Below, one piece after another: positions 51,314-61,970 of a DNA stretch of 64,000 nt. Source of the DNA: Tetramitus jugosus (taxonomy: Eukaryota; Heterolobosea; Eutetramitea; Acrasida; Vahlkampfiidae); contig OW569349.1 in the NCBI GenBank assembly GCA_937625935.1, positions 62,001 to 126,000 on the forward strand, given 5' to 3'. A model generated the notes under the pieces. The model saw only the letters and a program-made list of their open reading frames with translations, was not told where the DNA came from and ran no database searches. The position numbers and the translations under genes were made by a program. How positions within the stretch are numbered: the first letter of the stretch is position 1; every line of letters begins with the position of its first letter.

Positions 51314-51995
51314 TTTTTTCCTTTTTTTTTAATACAACCATTTCGGTTGCTCACTTTATTGTCTTTTGTTTTCTTCGGCCATCGCTCGAAGAGCGATGAC
51401 CCTTGGTCACCTGATTAATTCTCAATGGCGCTCGCATTCACATAGGTTCTTGCTTTCTTACCGGCTTCTGCTGTTTTGATCCCAATCGCTACCAGACCGT
51501 TGGTGACATCTTCGATGGCATTTGTTTCTATGCCCATCATACCTTTCAGAAATTCTCTGCTCGTCCATCGCAATGGACGCTTTTCCATCTTGCCATCCTT
51601 CAGTCTCACATTATCGAACCATATGTCGATACAGCTGTTGACGGACAGACCCATTCTGATCAGCCCCTTACTGACAGTCAAGGCTAGACATCTTCTTGCA
51701 TACACAGCCCTTGGGCATCGAATGAGGCAGTGCAACACACTTTCGGGTTCTTTGTTGCACCAGACACACATTGTGGGATCAGCACCAGTGCTATACAGAC
51801 ATCGAACAACTTCCTTCGTGTGGAGTGTCCCACTTCTTACCTGAAGGCTGGAACCATTCCAGCCTTCTGTCAACAGAGTGTGGGTACTTGAGAAAGCAGA
51901 AGTCTGCTCCACTGTAGTTGGCATCCTTTTGAATCCACCAACGCTCACTCTTCTCTACCCGTGCATTCCTCTCCTGATCGAACAAGGACTGCAGA
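51314..51995 (-). mobile_element. Decayed non-LTR retrotransposon fragment, copy B, next to tRNA-Glu
   Basis: Reading on the minus strand, one frame gives RWWIQKDANYSGADFCFLKY and DRRLEWFQPS, then after a frame change near 51840 another gives QVRSGTLHTKEVVRCLY, MCVWCNKEPESVLHCLIRC and REFLKGMMGIETNAIED. This is an RT-associated zinc-binding end. It is followed by a short 3' UTR with a perfect hairpin and an A-rich tail (poly-T at 51314-51330 on the plus strand), the expected 3' end of a LINE. The 5' truncated end lies some 60 nt from a tRNA gene. It is not functional. Confidence 0.65.
51380..51398. other. Perfect 8-bp hairpin in the retroelement 3' UTR
   Basis: CATCGCTC and GAGCGATG flank a 3-nt loop. 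It lies between the end of the copy B frame and the A-rich tail. Some LINE reverse transcriptases recognise such 3' stem-loops; the role here is inference. Confidence 0.6.
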
Positions 51996-52056
51996 TGTTC
52001 CCTACTAATGTGAGATTTTAGGACAGAAGGCTTTGCAAAATTTCATAAAAATATCT

Positions 52057-52153
52057 TCCCATATAGTCTAGCTGGTTAGGATATCCGGCTTTCACTTCCA
52101 AGCTGAAATGCAAAAGTCCCCGGAAGACCCGGGTTCGAGTCCCGGTATGGGAG
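52057..52153 (+). tRNA. tRNA-Glu (anticodon TTC) with 24-nt intron
   Basis: The sequence folds as a cloverleaf: acceptor stem TCCCATA/TATGGGA (52057-52063 with 52146-52152), D-arm, anticodon stem TCCGG/CCGGA, loop CTTTCAC with anticodon TTC at 52091-52093, and T-arm CCGGG-TTCGAGT-CCCGG. Internal B box GGTTCGAGTCC is perfect. A 24-nt intron (52095-52118) sits at the canonical position after base 37. The intron contains GCTGAAA, which can pair with the anticodon loop as usual for eukaryotic pre-tRNAs. Confidence 0.95.
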
Positions 52154-52501
52154 AAGTTTTTGTTTTGGACCCAAAAAGATGCTGTGCGGCCAAATGTGAA
52201 ATTCTCTGACAGGCCATCGAGTCCAGGTCACCAAGAAGAAAGGAGCTTCGTAGTTCTTTGTATTGTGATGGTCAATGGTGATCGAATCTGTAATGCTGCA
52301 TTGCTTCGGAAAAATTTTCTTTATTCCTCTACTTTTGGGGATCTTGTGAGACAAAGACATCTTGTCAATGTCAATGAATTAGATTGGACCAGTTGAGTGT
52401 TCGGCATCCAATCTCCGAGGAGCAAAACCTCCACACAAACAACACATTCCAGTCTCAGCAAGAGCTACTTTTCTTTTTCAAACAACCACATCCACAGCCA
52501 A

Positions 52502-54055
52502 ATGTTCTGGAAGAACAAAAAGTCTCTTGGTTCAAATGGTCCGTCAAGCCCACCATCAGCTGCTACACACCAATACTTTTCTTCTCCCATTGTGAACAAT
52601 CAACAAACAAGTGTTGCTGTCGCAGAAAGTGATGCCACTTCTTTGTCAGATGATCCAGAATTTGACAGTTCTTTTGAAGGAGTGTTGGACTCTGACACAT
52701 GGAGAGCTCTCTTTCGGCAGTATCTCTTGTCGACACACAATGGAGAGCCACTTGAGTTTATGGAGCAAGTAGAGCTGTATCACACCAAGAAATCTCCCAA
52801 GAATCGGTATCATGCCGCCAAGGAGATTGTCAATGCCTATCTTCGTGAGAAGAGTCCCAAGGAAATTAACATCTCAAAGCAACACCGAACCACTGTGATC
52901 ACCCAGTTTGAGCAATTCTCTGAAGATCATTGTCCAAAGACACTATTTGATGAAGTGAGTGGGGCTATTACTCTAGAGCTCAAGGAAGATTGTTTTCCAA
53001 AGTTTATATCTAGTGCACTTGTTTTAAGGCATGTAACTAAGCAAGACGAACAACAAGCCAATAAGTTGAACAGCCAACAGACTGGAACGGACTCTACATC
53101 GACCGCACTACCCAATTCTAATCACGAGATTCTCAACAATAACAAGAACACCATGATGAGTGATGTGACTTCTTGTGATGAACTTTCGGATACTTCCAAT
53201 GCATTGCCAGATAAGGAAGTGGAAGTGACAGACAAGATGTTCTTCAGTGGAATGGACAGAAAGAGCTACAATATTACAAAGGAAGAATTTGAGTACGTGT
53301 TGAGAGAGGCAACGGACAATGATCACACAGAATGGGTTAAACTCACTCGGAAGTCCAAATTCGAAGGCAGAGCAATCTATTTGAGCAAGAACTCGTTTAT
53401 GTTCAATGATGTATCGTCTGGACAGTCCAAAAAGCGTTATATTCACAAGATGAAAGAGGAAGGATACTTCCCATACAGTGTAGATGAATTGTTCTATGCA
53501 ATATCAGATATTGATTTTGCGAATGCGATAGAAGATGAATGGATGAACGGAAAGCACCATACATTTGTTCCAGCATCAGATACGAATCAATTTGCATCAA
53601 CAGTGTTCATTGCGCAGTACAAGTGTCCGTTTCCTATCAAGAATCGAGAATTCCTGATAGGCGCTGCTGCTGTGCGACATGGAGATCACATTATCTTTGC
53701 CAGAAAATCAATGAACAGTCCAGACATGCCAAAGGCAAGCAAGGGATTCATTCGGGCAGAGTGTGTCGGTGGAATTGTGTTGGAGAAGATTTACAAGGAC
53801 AAGACAAAGTATACAAATACGACTCTTATTGATTTTGGAGGACAAATCCCCATTCGGCTATGGAACTATGGTTTGTCCAAGAGAGACGATAGATTCCATG
53901 CCAATGTGATTCGAGCAGTGGATCAACGACGAAAGTTGAATGCAAAGAATGGGATCATTGACGCTCCACCTCCAGAGAATTCTTTTGGTCTTGTTGACAC
54001 TCTCAAGGCCAACGAGAGAATCGTGCAAGAGCAAAACATTACTTTTTCTTGTTAA
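52502..54055 (+). CDS. RGS-START fusion protein, copy 2
   Basis: The 517-residue product from ATG 52502 (MFWKNKKSLGSNGPSSPPS) has the same layout as copy 1: RGS domain, short Asn-rich linker and START-like domain (STVFIAQYKCPFPIKNREFL, GGIVLEKIYKDKTKYTNTT). A longer frame begins upstream from a TTG at 52397 but the ATG matches the start of copy 1. DNA identity with copy 1 is patchy: almost perfect in the first part of the RGS domain and in the linker-to-START start, and clearly lower elsewhere. It lies downstream of the tRNA-Glu. Confidence 0.82.
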   Translation: MFWKNKKSLGSNGPSSPPSAATHQYFSSPIVNNQQTSVAVAESDATSLSDDPEFDSSFEGVLDSDTWRALFRQYLLSTHNGEPLEFMEQVELYHTKKSPKNRYHAAKEIVNAYLREKSPKEINISKQHRTTVITQFEQFSEDHCPKTLFDEVSGAITLELKEDCFPKFISSALVLRHVTKQDEQQANKLNSQQTGTDSTSTALPNSNHEILNNNKNTMMSDVTSCDELSDTSNALPDKEVEVTDKMFFSGMDRKSYNITKEEFEYVLREATDNDHTEWVKLTRKSKFEGRAIYLSKNSFMFNDVSSGQSKKRYIHKMKEEGYFPYSVDELFYAISDIDFANAIEDEWMNGKHHTFVPASDTNQFASTVFIAQYKCPFPIKNREFLIGAAAVRHGDHIIFARKSMNSPDMPKASKGFIRAECVGGIVLEKIYKDKTKYTNTTLIDFGGQIPIRLWNYGLSKRDDRFHANVIRAVDQRRKLNAKNGIIDAPPPENSFGLVDTLKANERIVQEQNITFSC

Positions 54056-54301
54056 ATACACTTGAACTGTGTCAGATAAAGTCAAGTGTAAAAAACTCCG
54101 TAGATTTGTTCCATCCATTTCAGAACACGACAAAAAAAGCCATGTGACTGACAGCTGTCGCCAAAAGGTAGACATCTACCGCCCAACGTCTGTCAAAACC
54201 GAAAAAACTGGAGGAATTTCGGCGCTTGTGACAAAAAGAAAAAGCAAACCAACAACAAACAACAAGCAAAGAAGCAACCAACTTGAAATCGGTATCCAAT
54301 C

Positions 54302-57300
54302 ATGATCGCTCTATTGACTCTGCTTGTTGTGTTTGCCACAACCATCTTGCTCTCCTTCAAGAATGAGATGTTTCGCATCTATATGAAGTAAGTCATCACT
54401 ATCACCCCATCATCATCATCATTATCATCATAACCTCAAATTATTCAAATCTTGTTTATTCACGCTCACTCTCTCTATAGACAACAAATTGACAAAGTCA
54501 TTGACAAGATGGATCAACTCTTGACAAACAAGCACCATCGTGCAAGTACAGGTGATTGGAATGAGAGTGCAGAACAGGATGAGGCTGTTGCTTCCTTGTT
54601 GCCCTCACTCAGCATGAAGGAAGATGAAATGATTCAACAATTGCCAGACTCTATTCGTCAAGTCATTCTCTGCAACAATGAACAATCCAACAACAACAAC
54701 AACAAGCATTCATCATTGTCCAAATCACAACAACAACAACAAAAACATCAAAAACAACAATCGACCACTTCTTCTTTTGTCAAATCAGAAGAAGAGGACG
54801 ATGAAGAAAAGAGAGCAGAACGTGAATTGCTCAATCAGTTGAATCCTGCTGTACAAATGGGATTGAAACCCACTCGTTCCGTTCGACATCTCATTTCTCA
54901 ATTCGAACAAGTGTCAACGACAAGCGACACTCAACCATTGTCCGATCAGAGTCGTCGTGCCATTGTAGGTGGTGTCGCTGTGATGAAACCGTTGATTTCA
55001 ACGCAACAAAAGACGGCACAAGACAGCACAAAGACACCTTCTATGCAACAACAGAGAGAACAATTGCTGGATAGCTTGTTGCCAAAAAAGACGTTGGAAG
55101 CTTCGATTTTGGACTTTATTGTGGATGATGAGGATTATGTGTTGCATTTGGGTCGATTGATTCCAGAGTTTTACCAGAAACCGATTCAACAATTCAGAAA
55201 GAAACGAGAGGAAGAGAGCAAGAACAATGAGAGAAACTATGAGTTGTTGGAAGTGTTGTTTGACACGTTGGCAAAGAAAATGGCAGCCGACAAGTCACAT
55301 CTCAGTCTGTACAATGTGAAGAAGATGGTGTTGGATCATCCACAGAAATCACAATTGAGCAGAGATGTAAAGTTTTTGAATTCGTTGAGCGAGCTTGTGA
55401 TGCAGTTTGTGATGGAGAGCTTGAGCAAGGAATATATTCCCTATGTGAGAAAATATATTGCGATTCGACCAAAGATTCAAGCCCTGTTGAGCGACAAGGA
55501 CAAGTCTCTCGAGACGTTTATTCGTGTCGAGTTGGACAAGGCAGCTGAAAACGTGCAAAAGAATGGCAAGGAGTTTAAGAATATTCTGTCATTGGAGGAG
55601 ATGATTGCTGAGCCGTGCGTGAGACTATCCACTTATTTGAAGACGTTTAGAGATGAATGGTATCCTTATGTGAAGCACGCTGAATTGTCATCCAAGTTTG
55701 TCAAATCAACAGAGGAACAAGAGTTGATCAAGCAAGCTGCATTTAGACTTGAGAATGCGTTTGGAAAGTTGGAGAGAGAAATGAAGGACAATTTCCAAGC
55801 ATTGGGGAAAGCGTTCCAGATGAACAAGATTTATGCGATCCAGAAGAGACTGAACATGGATACACTGTCAAATGAGACGACCGATATTTTGGCCACGAGC
55901 TCACGAAGACAAGATAAGCGCAGCTCGAACGATGTACTCCTCACAGAGAGAATTGGTGCAATTCCAAGTTTCATCTACGAGTGCATGGATGAGTCAGAGT
56001 ACCTATATAGACTCAAAAAGTCTGGTGAGAAGGAGAACGAGTTTGCCTGTGAGTGCTACTTGTTTGAAAACATGTTGATTCTCAGCTGGATCAACACAAA
56101 GATGAACCGAAAGAGAGAAAATATGATTTATGATCTCAAGGGATGCACCGTTGAGTCCCTAGGAGACAAACAGTTCATGATGACAATCCTGGGAGAAGAA
56201 CATTTGTTTGAGTGCAAGACAAAGGGCGCACGTGCCAAATGGGTCCGTTGTCTGCATACCTTGTTGGAAAATCCATTCTTCTCCACGGATACTACACGAA
56301 AACTCGCAGAGCACATTCGTCAAACCTCTGCTCAATTGGACACTGCACAAGACTATTATGCGGTTCCATTGGAAGAATTGTATCAGAAGCCTCAGTTGTG
56401 GTCCTGCTTTGAAGACAAGGACGACAGCTACAACATCATGTATGAAAAGTCTGATACTGTGAATAGTTTGAAGAGAACTGTCAGGGCTGCTACGTTGCCC
56501 AAACTGGTTTATCTGTTGACATCACCTAGCTTGTTTGACAATTCATTCCTTCACTCGTTCATGATGACGTATCAGTCCTTTACTACGTCAGAAGGCTTGA
56601 TCGAACAATTGACTAACAGGTACAACATGCCGCCGCCAAAGGACATTTCACTCGATAAACTCGAGTTTTCTAAGTTCAAGGAATCTACCTTGTTCCCTAT
56701 TCGTATCAGAGTGTGTCAAGTAGTGAAACACTGGATACAGCATCACAGTTACATTTTCAGAAATGATGCAAGAGCACGAAACAAGTTGTCTCAATTCATT
56801 GAGCAACACATTGCCAAAACAAAGTTGTTTTCATTGGCAGATGAGTTGAGGGATGACTTGGACAAGTACACACAAAAGAGAGATACATTTGCTGAACAGC
56901 AACTGAGAATGCTGAGTCAAAAGGTGCAAGACTTGCAGTTGACCTCATCCATCAATAGTCCTTTCAAGCACAAGAGCTCAGCTGTTGAGCCACCAAAGCC
57001 CGTCCTGCCAAGAAACTCCCCAATCAAGAGTTTGACAAAATCGCGATCAAAGAATGCTTCATCCATCATGGATTGGTCCTCTGTTGAGATTTCACGTCAA
57101 TTGACACTCATTGAGTTTGCCCTGTTCGAGAACATTCAAGTCAAGGAGTGCCTCAATGAGAACTGGTCCAAGAAGGAAGGTGATATGGCACCGAATCTGA
57201 ACGCCATGATTCAAAGATCCAATCTCGTCGTCTTCTTTGTCGCACACGAGATTTTGAAACAGAGTGCCATCTCCGCCAGAGCACACGCCATCCAAAAATG

Positions 57301-57829
57301 GATCAAAGTAGCTAGAGAGTGCAGAAAGATTAACAACTTTAACGCCTGTAGAGAAATTGTGGGTGGTCTGAGAACAATTCCCGTTTCGAGACTGGATCAA
57401 ACATGGGCCAAGGTCGACTCTAAGCTCAAGAAGGAGTTTGATGAGTTGGTCGAGCTCGTTTCGCAAAAGAAGAATTACAAAAATATGAGAGATGTGCTGA
57501 GCAGTTGTCCACCACCATGCTTGCCCTACGTTGGTACCACTCTGCAAGACCTTACATTCTTAAACGAGGGTAATAAGGACGTTGTACAGAACACGAATCC
57601 TAAGCCTAGCAAGGAGAACCCCCATGCGCCTTATCAACCACAGTTGATCAACTTTTTCAAGAGACAAAAGATTGGTGTTGTCATCAGAGCCTTGCAGCAG
57701 TATCAACAAACGAGCTACATTTTCATTTGCGTTCCAGAGCTAGCAAACCGTTTGCAGAACATGGTTGTCGTGTCTGAAGCCAAGCTCTTTGAGCTCTCAT
57801 TGGCCGCTGAACCAGAAAAGAAGGAATAA
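54302..57829 (+). CDS. Membrane-anchored DH-PH-RasGEF dual exchange factor
   Basis: Exon 1 (54302-54387) encodes a signal-anchor, MIALLTLLVVFATTILLSF; a 93-nt intron (GTAAGT...TCTATAG) leads in phase to exon 2 (54481-57829); 1144 residues in total. After a Gln/Asn-rich region come a Dbl-homology domain (ASILDFIVDDEDYVLHLGRL; LSLEEMIAEPCVRLSTYLK), a PH domain (RIGAIPSFIYECM; VRCLHTLLENPF), a RasGEF N-terminal domain (LVYLLTSPSLFDNSFLHSF, MMTYQSFTTSEGL) and a CDC25/RasGEF catalytic domain (LTLIEFALFENIQVKECLN, NNFNACREIVGGL, CLPYVGTTLQDLTFLNEGN). It resembles SOS in having both DH-PH and RasGEF but with a transmembrane anchor, so it would activate Rho- and Ras-type GTPases at a membrane. Confidence 0.9.
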
Positions 57830-58821
57830 ATCTTTGATTTTTTTTTCGAAAATACAACCAATGTGTACTTGCGGAACATCAAGAGTTGAAATGCTATCAT
57901 GGTGATTTGGGTTCATTTTTGTGCTAAAAGATTATCTACTTCTTTGTTTTTACTGTCTGTTTAATGCAGTTTTTATTAGGTACCGCAAGCTTGTTTGCAA
58001 TACAATAAAGTTTTTCCTTGTCTTGCGTGTGTGCAAATGAATGATCACTTACAGTGGTGAATAATATTGTATGGGTCCAGTCGACTGGAGTGAATTGAGA
58101 TGGACTGTCAAGCAAGGTGAAAGCAGAAAAACGTCAAGAGTGAGAGCTAGCGGTTAGTTTGTTGTCCCAGAGGTCTGTTCTGAACTGTTGTTGTTGTTTA
58201 AAAGAGACATCTGATCACATGTGGTCTGATGAGACTTCGATCAATAGCTTTTATCTTGTGTCTTCTGAGAAGGCCAGATTGACGGTTGTCAATGTCTTGT
58301 TCATGGTTGTTATCTTTGGTGTTGTCAGAGTCCAAAGAGATGTATTGTGTGCTTGTGGTATTGAAAGAAACAGTGGAGAATGACATTGTGTGGCTTTTGG
58401 TATGGTTTTTGGTTGGTTGTACTTTTTCTGCTCAAGCAAAGACGTTTTCTTCGTTTGATATCCAGAGAGGTTCTGACATCAGCAGGTCAGTTCGTGCAAA
58501 TTCTCGAAGTTTCACGAAAATGCTGGAAGCAAAAGTCGAGTATTTTTTGAGTGAGAGATTTCACGACATGTCCGAAGAGAAAAAGAGACAAGTTGCACAT
58601 TAGAAGAGTCTCAAGGAGGATCGCAAAATCCAAAAAAGTCATCTTTATCCGTACATCCCGTCAGCTCTTGTTCGAGTGTCAAAATGGTTGTATTGGCGGA
58701 CTCCCGATAAGACCCGATGCATCACAAAGAGAATCCTGGATGTCTTTATATTCTCCCAGGAAAATATCTCTTCCTTGAAAACACAAAAGCACAACACAAA
58801 GGCCCACTTCAAGTGAAAACA
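57830..58821. other. Intergenic region upstream of the ABC transporter gene
   Basis: Nearly 1 kb. It holds the RasGEF 3' end (AATAAA at about 58004) and the ABC gene promoter. A plus-strand frame, 58292-58603, could encode about 103 residues with one hydrophobic stretch (DIVWLLVWFLVGCTFSAQA) and a charged tail (EEKKRQVAH); it might be a real small protein but has no recognisable domain. Confidence 0.35.
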
Positions 58822-61649
58822 ATGGGTGCAATCAAAGATGGTTGGAATCAAACAACTGCCCTTACAATCAAATCGCTCATTTTGCAGAAAAGAATGTGGA
58901 AGACCAATGTGTGTCAAGTGTTGCTGCCCGTCATTTGTCTCCTATTCATCTACATTTTGGACCGTGTTGTCACAGCTATCATCAAGAAGAATCTCGATCT
59001 GTTCACTCCGTACTTTTTGGACGCACCAAACAACACCAATATCGATGGTGTCATGTTCTCGTTAAAGTATGTACATGTACGATTGTGAAATTTGATTCGG
59101 ACGTTTGTGTACTCACACAACACAGACAACAATACTCTGTGCAACAAATGAATTCGTCGGCAAGAAAAGTGCTCGATTATGAGCCACCAGAATTTCTCTA
59201 TGTCTCCTACAACTCTACCGGCATTTCTGCTGAGACAATTGGAAGGTTATCAAGCGAAGGAGATGGATTCGGCTTTCTTGGTTCCATGTTCAACATTTCC
59301 GGCCAGCTTCGTGTAATTGTCAATCGAACGGCCAGTTCTACGGATGTTGAACAACGGACATTGCGAAAAATCCGCGGCATTTCGGGATTAGAAAATATCC
59401 GAGTGCCCTACTTTGTTGTGGCGCCAGACTCTGATACAGCAATCAACTCTGTCCTGTATGACTTTGCCTCCAATGGAACGCAACAGCTCAGTGCAGGTGC
59501 ATTGAAGTTTAACAAGTTGAATCTAGATCCTAGTTCACCCTTGATTGAGTACACGATCCAGGCTGATGATCTCGTATCCACTCTGTTCTGTGAAACTGTG
59601 AATACTTTGCTTGGCAGGACACAAAATTGTTACCATTTTGTGAGCTCCAACTTGGCAACTAACGTTCATGACACTGCACTGCAACAAATGACGAACAAAA
59701 AGTATGGAATCATGGGCACGTCTGCACAGATTCCCTATCTTGCACGACCACCCAAAGTGTTCCGTCTGGGCAATGTTTTGGGTGTTTTCTTCTTCCCTCT
59801 CGTTTTATCTCTCATGTTACCTGTTTTCACCTATACGATTGTATTGGAGAAAGAGTTTAAAATGAGAGAAATGATGAAGCTGATGGGAATGAAGATGTCG
59901 TACTACTGGATCAATACCTATGTATTTCAGTATTTGCTCTATTTGATTGGTGCGGTACTGTTTATTCTCCTGTGTGGTGCCTTCCGGTTCAGTATCATTA
60001 TCTCAACAAGTCCATTGATTTGGATTCTAATGTTGATCGGATGGGGATTCACACTTGTGAGCTTTGGTATGCTTTTGGCTGCTGTCCTCAAAACAACCAT
60101 GCTTGCCGTTGTCACTGGATACATGGTCGTGCTGTTAGGTCCTTTGTTCTCAACCACTCTATTACTGACTGGCGTTGTGAAAATGGGCAACTGGCCTTGG
60201 CAACTACTCAAGTTTGTTTTCCCATTCCCTCTTGTCAGTATCATATTTGCCGCTACGAAGCCGTGTATTTCGGATGAGTTGTGTAGCACACCGACACGTG
60301 ATATTGTCGACAATATTGATATTGGCATGGGTATCATTGCACTGTTTGTGGATGCTCTCCTGTACTTGTTGTTGGCTCTTTACTTGGATCGTGTCCTACC
60401 TCAAACTTGGGGAGTTGCAGCCAAGCCGTGGTTCCCCATTGAGTGGATCTGGAAGAACAAGTACGTCCGAAAGTGGAGAGACGAAAAGGAGATTGCTCGT
60501 GCTGAGGCCAATCGACCACCAAATTCGGCCGATGTTGAACTGCTTGCTCATGATGACGCCGATGAAGAAGTGTTACAAATGGAGAGAGCCATCGAATATG
60601 GCTCAATCGCAAAGCATGACTCTGGTGTATATATCAAGCATTTGCGTAAGGAGTATGATGGGCATCCACTGGTCAACTGGATCAAGTCCAAGTTAACAGG
60701 CAAAGAAACAAAATCCAAGGCAGCCGTGAAGAAACTGTCATTGGCCATTGGAAAATCTGAATGCTTTGGCCTCTTGGGAATGAACGGTGCAGGTAAGTCG
60801 ACAACTATGAACATCCTATCTGGTATCATTTACAAGACTAGTGGTTTCGCTGCAATCAGCGGGCGCAATATTGATACGGATATGGATTTGATCCGAAAGG
60901 AGTTTGGTCTATGTCCGCAATTCGACGTGTTGTATGAGGATTTAACATGTGCTGAGCACTTGCAATTCTATGCAAGAGTGAAAGGAGTTGAAAATGTCAA
61001 GAAGGAAGTTGAATATTTACTAGATAAGGTTCAGTTGCTTGACAAGAAAAACACTTTGGCTCAGAGCTTGTCCGGTGGTATGAGAAGACGTCTCAGTATT
61101 GCTCTGAGTCTTGTTGGTAACCCAACGACAGTGATGCTCGATGAACCTACAACGGGATTGGATCCAGCAACAAAGAGACATTTATGGGATTTGATTATTC
61201 AGGCAAAGAAAGACAAGTGCGTCATCTTGACGACTCATTCTCTCGAGGAGGCCGATGTGTTATGTGATCGTATCGGTATCATGACCAGAGGTATCATGAG
61301 CAGCATGGGCAGCTCTCTTTCTCTCAAGAATCGATACGGCAAGGGATACAGAGTGAGTATCAACTTTAAACCTGAACAGAGAGGGGCAGCTGATTCCTAC
61401 CTGAGAAGCATTATTCCTCAGGCTCAGTTGCACACGGAATTTGTCGGTAACATTGTTTATGAAGTCGCCAAGGAGCACATTCAAGTCAGCAAGCTATTCA
61501 CTCAAATGGAGCGAGAAAAGGCCGATCATGGAATCATCGAGTGGTCCATCAATCAAGGCAGTCTGGAAGACGTATTCCTCACGATTGCTCGATCTGATGA
61601 CACAAAGAACCCTGATGCCAAAGTTAAGCGGAAATGTGTCATCATGTAA
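58822..61649 (+). CDS. ABCA-type half ABC transporter ending in a CaaX box
   Basis: Exon 1 (58822-59066) starts MGAIKDGWNQTTALTIKSL with a first membrane helix (LLPVICLLFIYIL); a 59-nt intron (GTATGT...ACACAG) precedes exon 2 (59126-61649); 922 residues. A large extracellular loop, then six more helices (VFFFPLVLSLMLPVFTYTI, MVVLLGPLFSTTLLLTGVV and others), then one nucleotide-binding domain: Walker A GMNGAGKSTT, signature LSGGMRRRLSIA, Walker B VMLDEPTTGLDP and H-loop TTHSLEEAD. All catalytic motifs are intact. Single TMD plus NBD fits ABCA half transporters of protists, which move lipids. The last residues KVKRKCVIM are a polybasic CaaX motif. Confidence 0.93.
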
Positions 61650-61784
61650 CCTAAACGCACAAGATCGTCATCTGACAGCGACACACGCATGGATCCGCTC
61701 ATGTATATTTAACAACATTCAACCAATAATAAAATTCATTCCTGAGTATACGATCAACTCATCACCTCTATATCCCTCCCTCAC

Positions 61785-61970
61785 CTACTCCTCATAATGG
61801 ATCACCTTTGTTCGTTTGTCTCTCTGTGTGATCCGATCCTGTTCTCTGGATTTTCCCGACAGTTTCTTGTTTTCTTTGCCTTGTCTTCTTCGTTCGTCGG
61901 CTGCTTCTTTGATCCTTCGCTGTTGGGCTTTTTGAGCCTCCGTCAGAACCGTCTTTGCTTTCTTTGCCAT
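61785..61970 (-). CDS. Small highly charged protein, unidentified
   Basis: An ATG-initiated frame of 61 codons encodes MAKKAKTVLTEAQKAQQRRI and a Lys/Arg/Glu/Gln-rich helical remainder ending VIHYEE. The consistent charged composition and convergent position 135 nt after the ABC gene suggest a real gene. No family is recognised; the composition resembles small ribosome- or chaperone-associated proteins. Confidence 0.5.
   Translation of the reverse strand: MAKKAKTVLTEAQKAQQRRIKEAADERRRQGKENKKLSGKSREQDRITQRDKRTKVIHYEE

Noticed and set aside
50324-51948. Host genes of unknown function
   Set aside because: Mutual homology, frame breaks, the Cys/His zinc-binding pattern of RT C-termini and an A-rich tail fit retroelement decay better.
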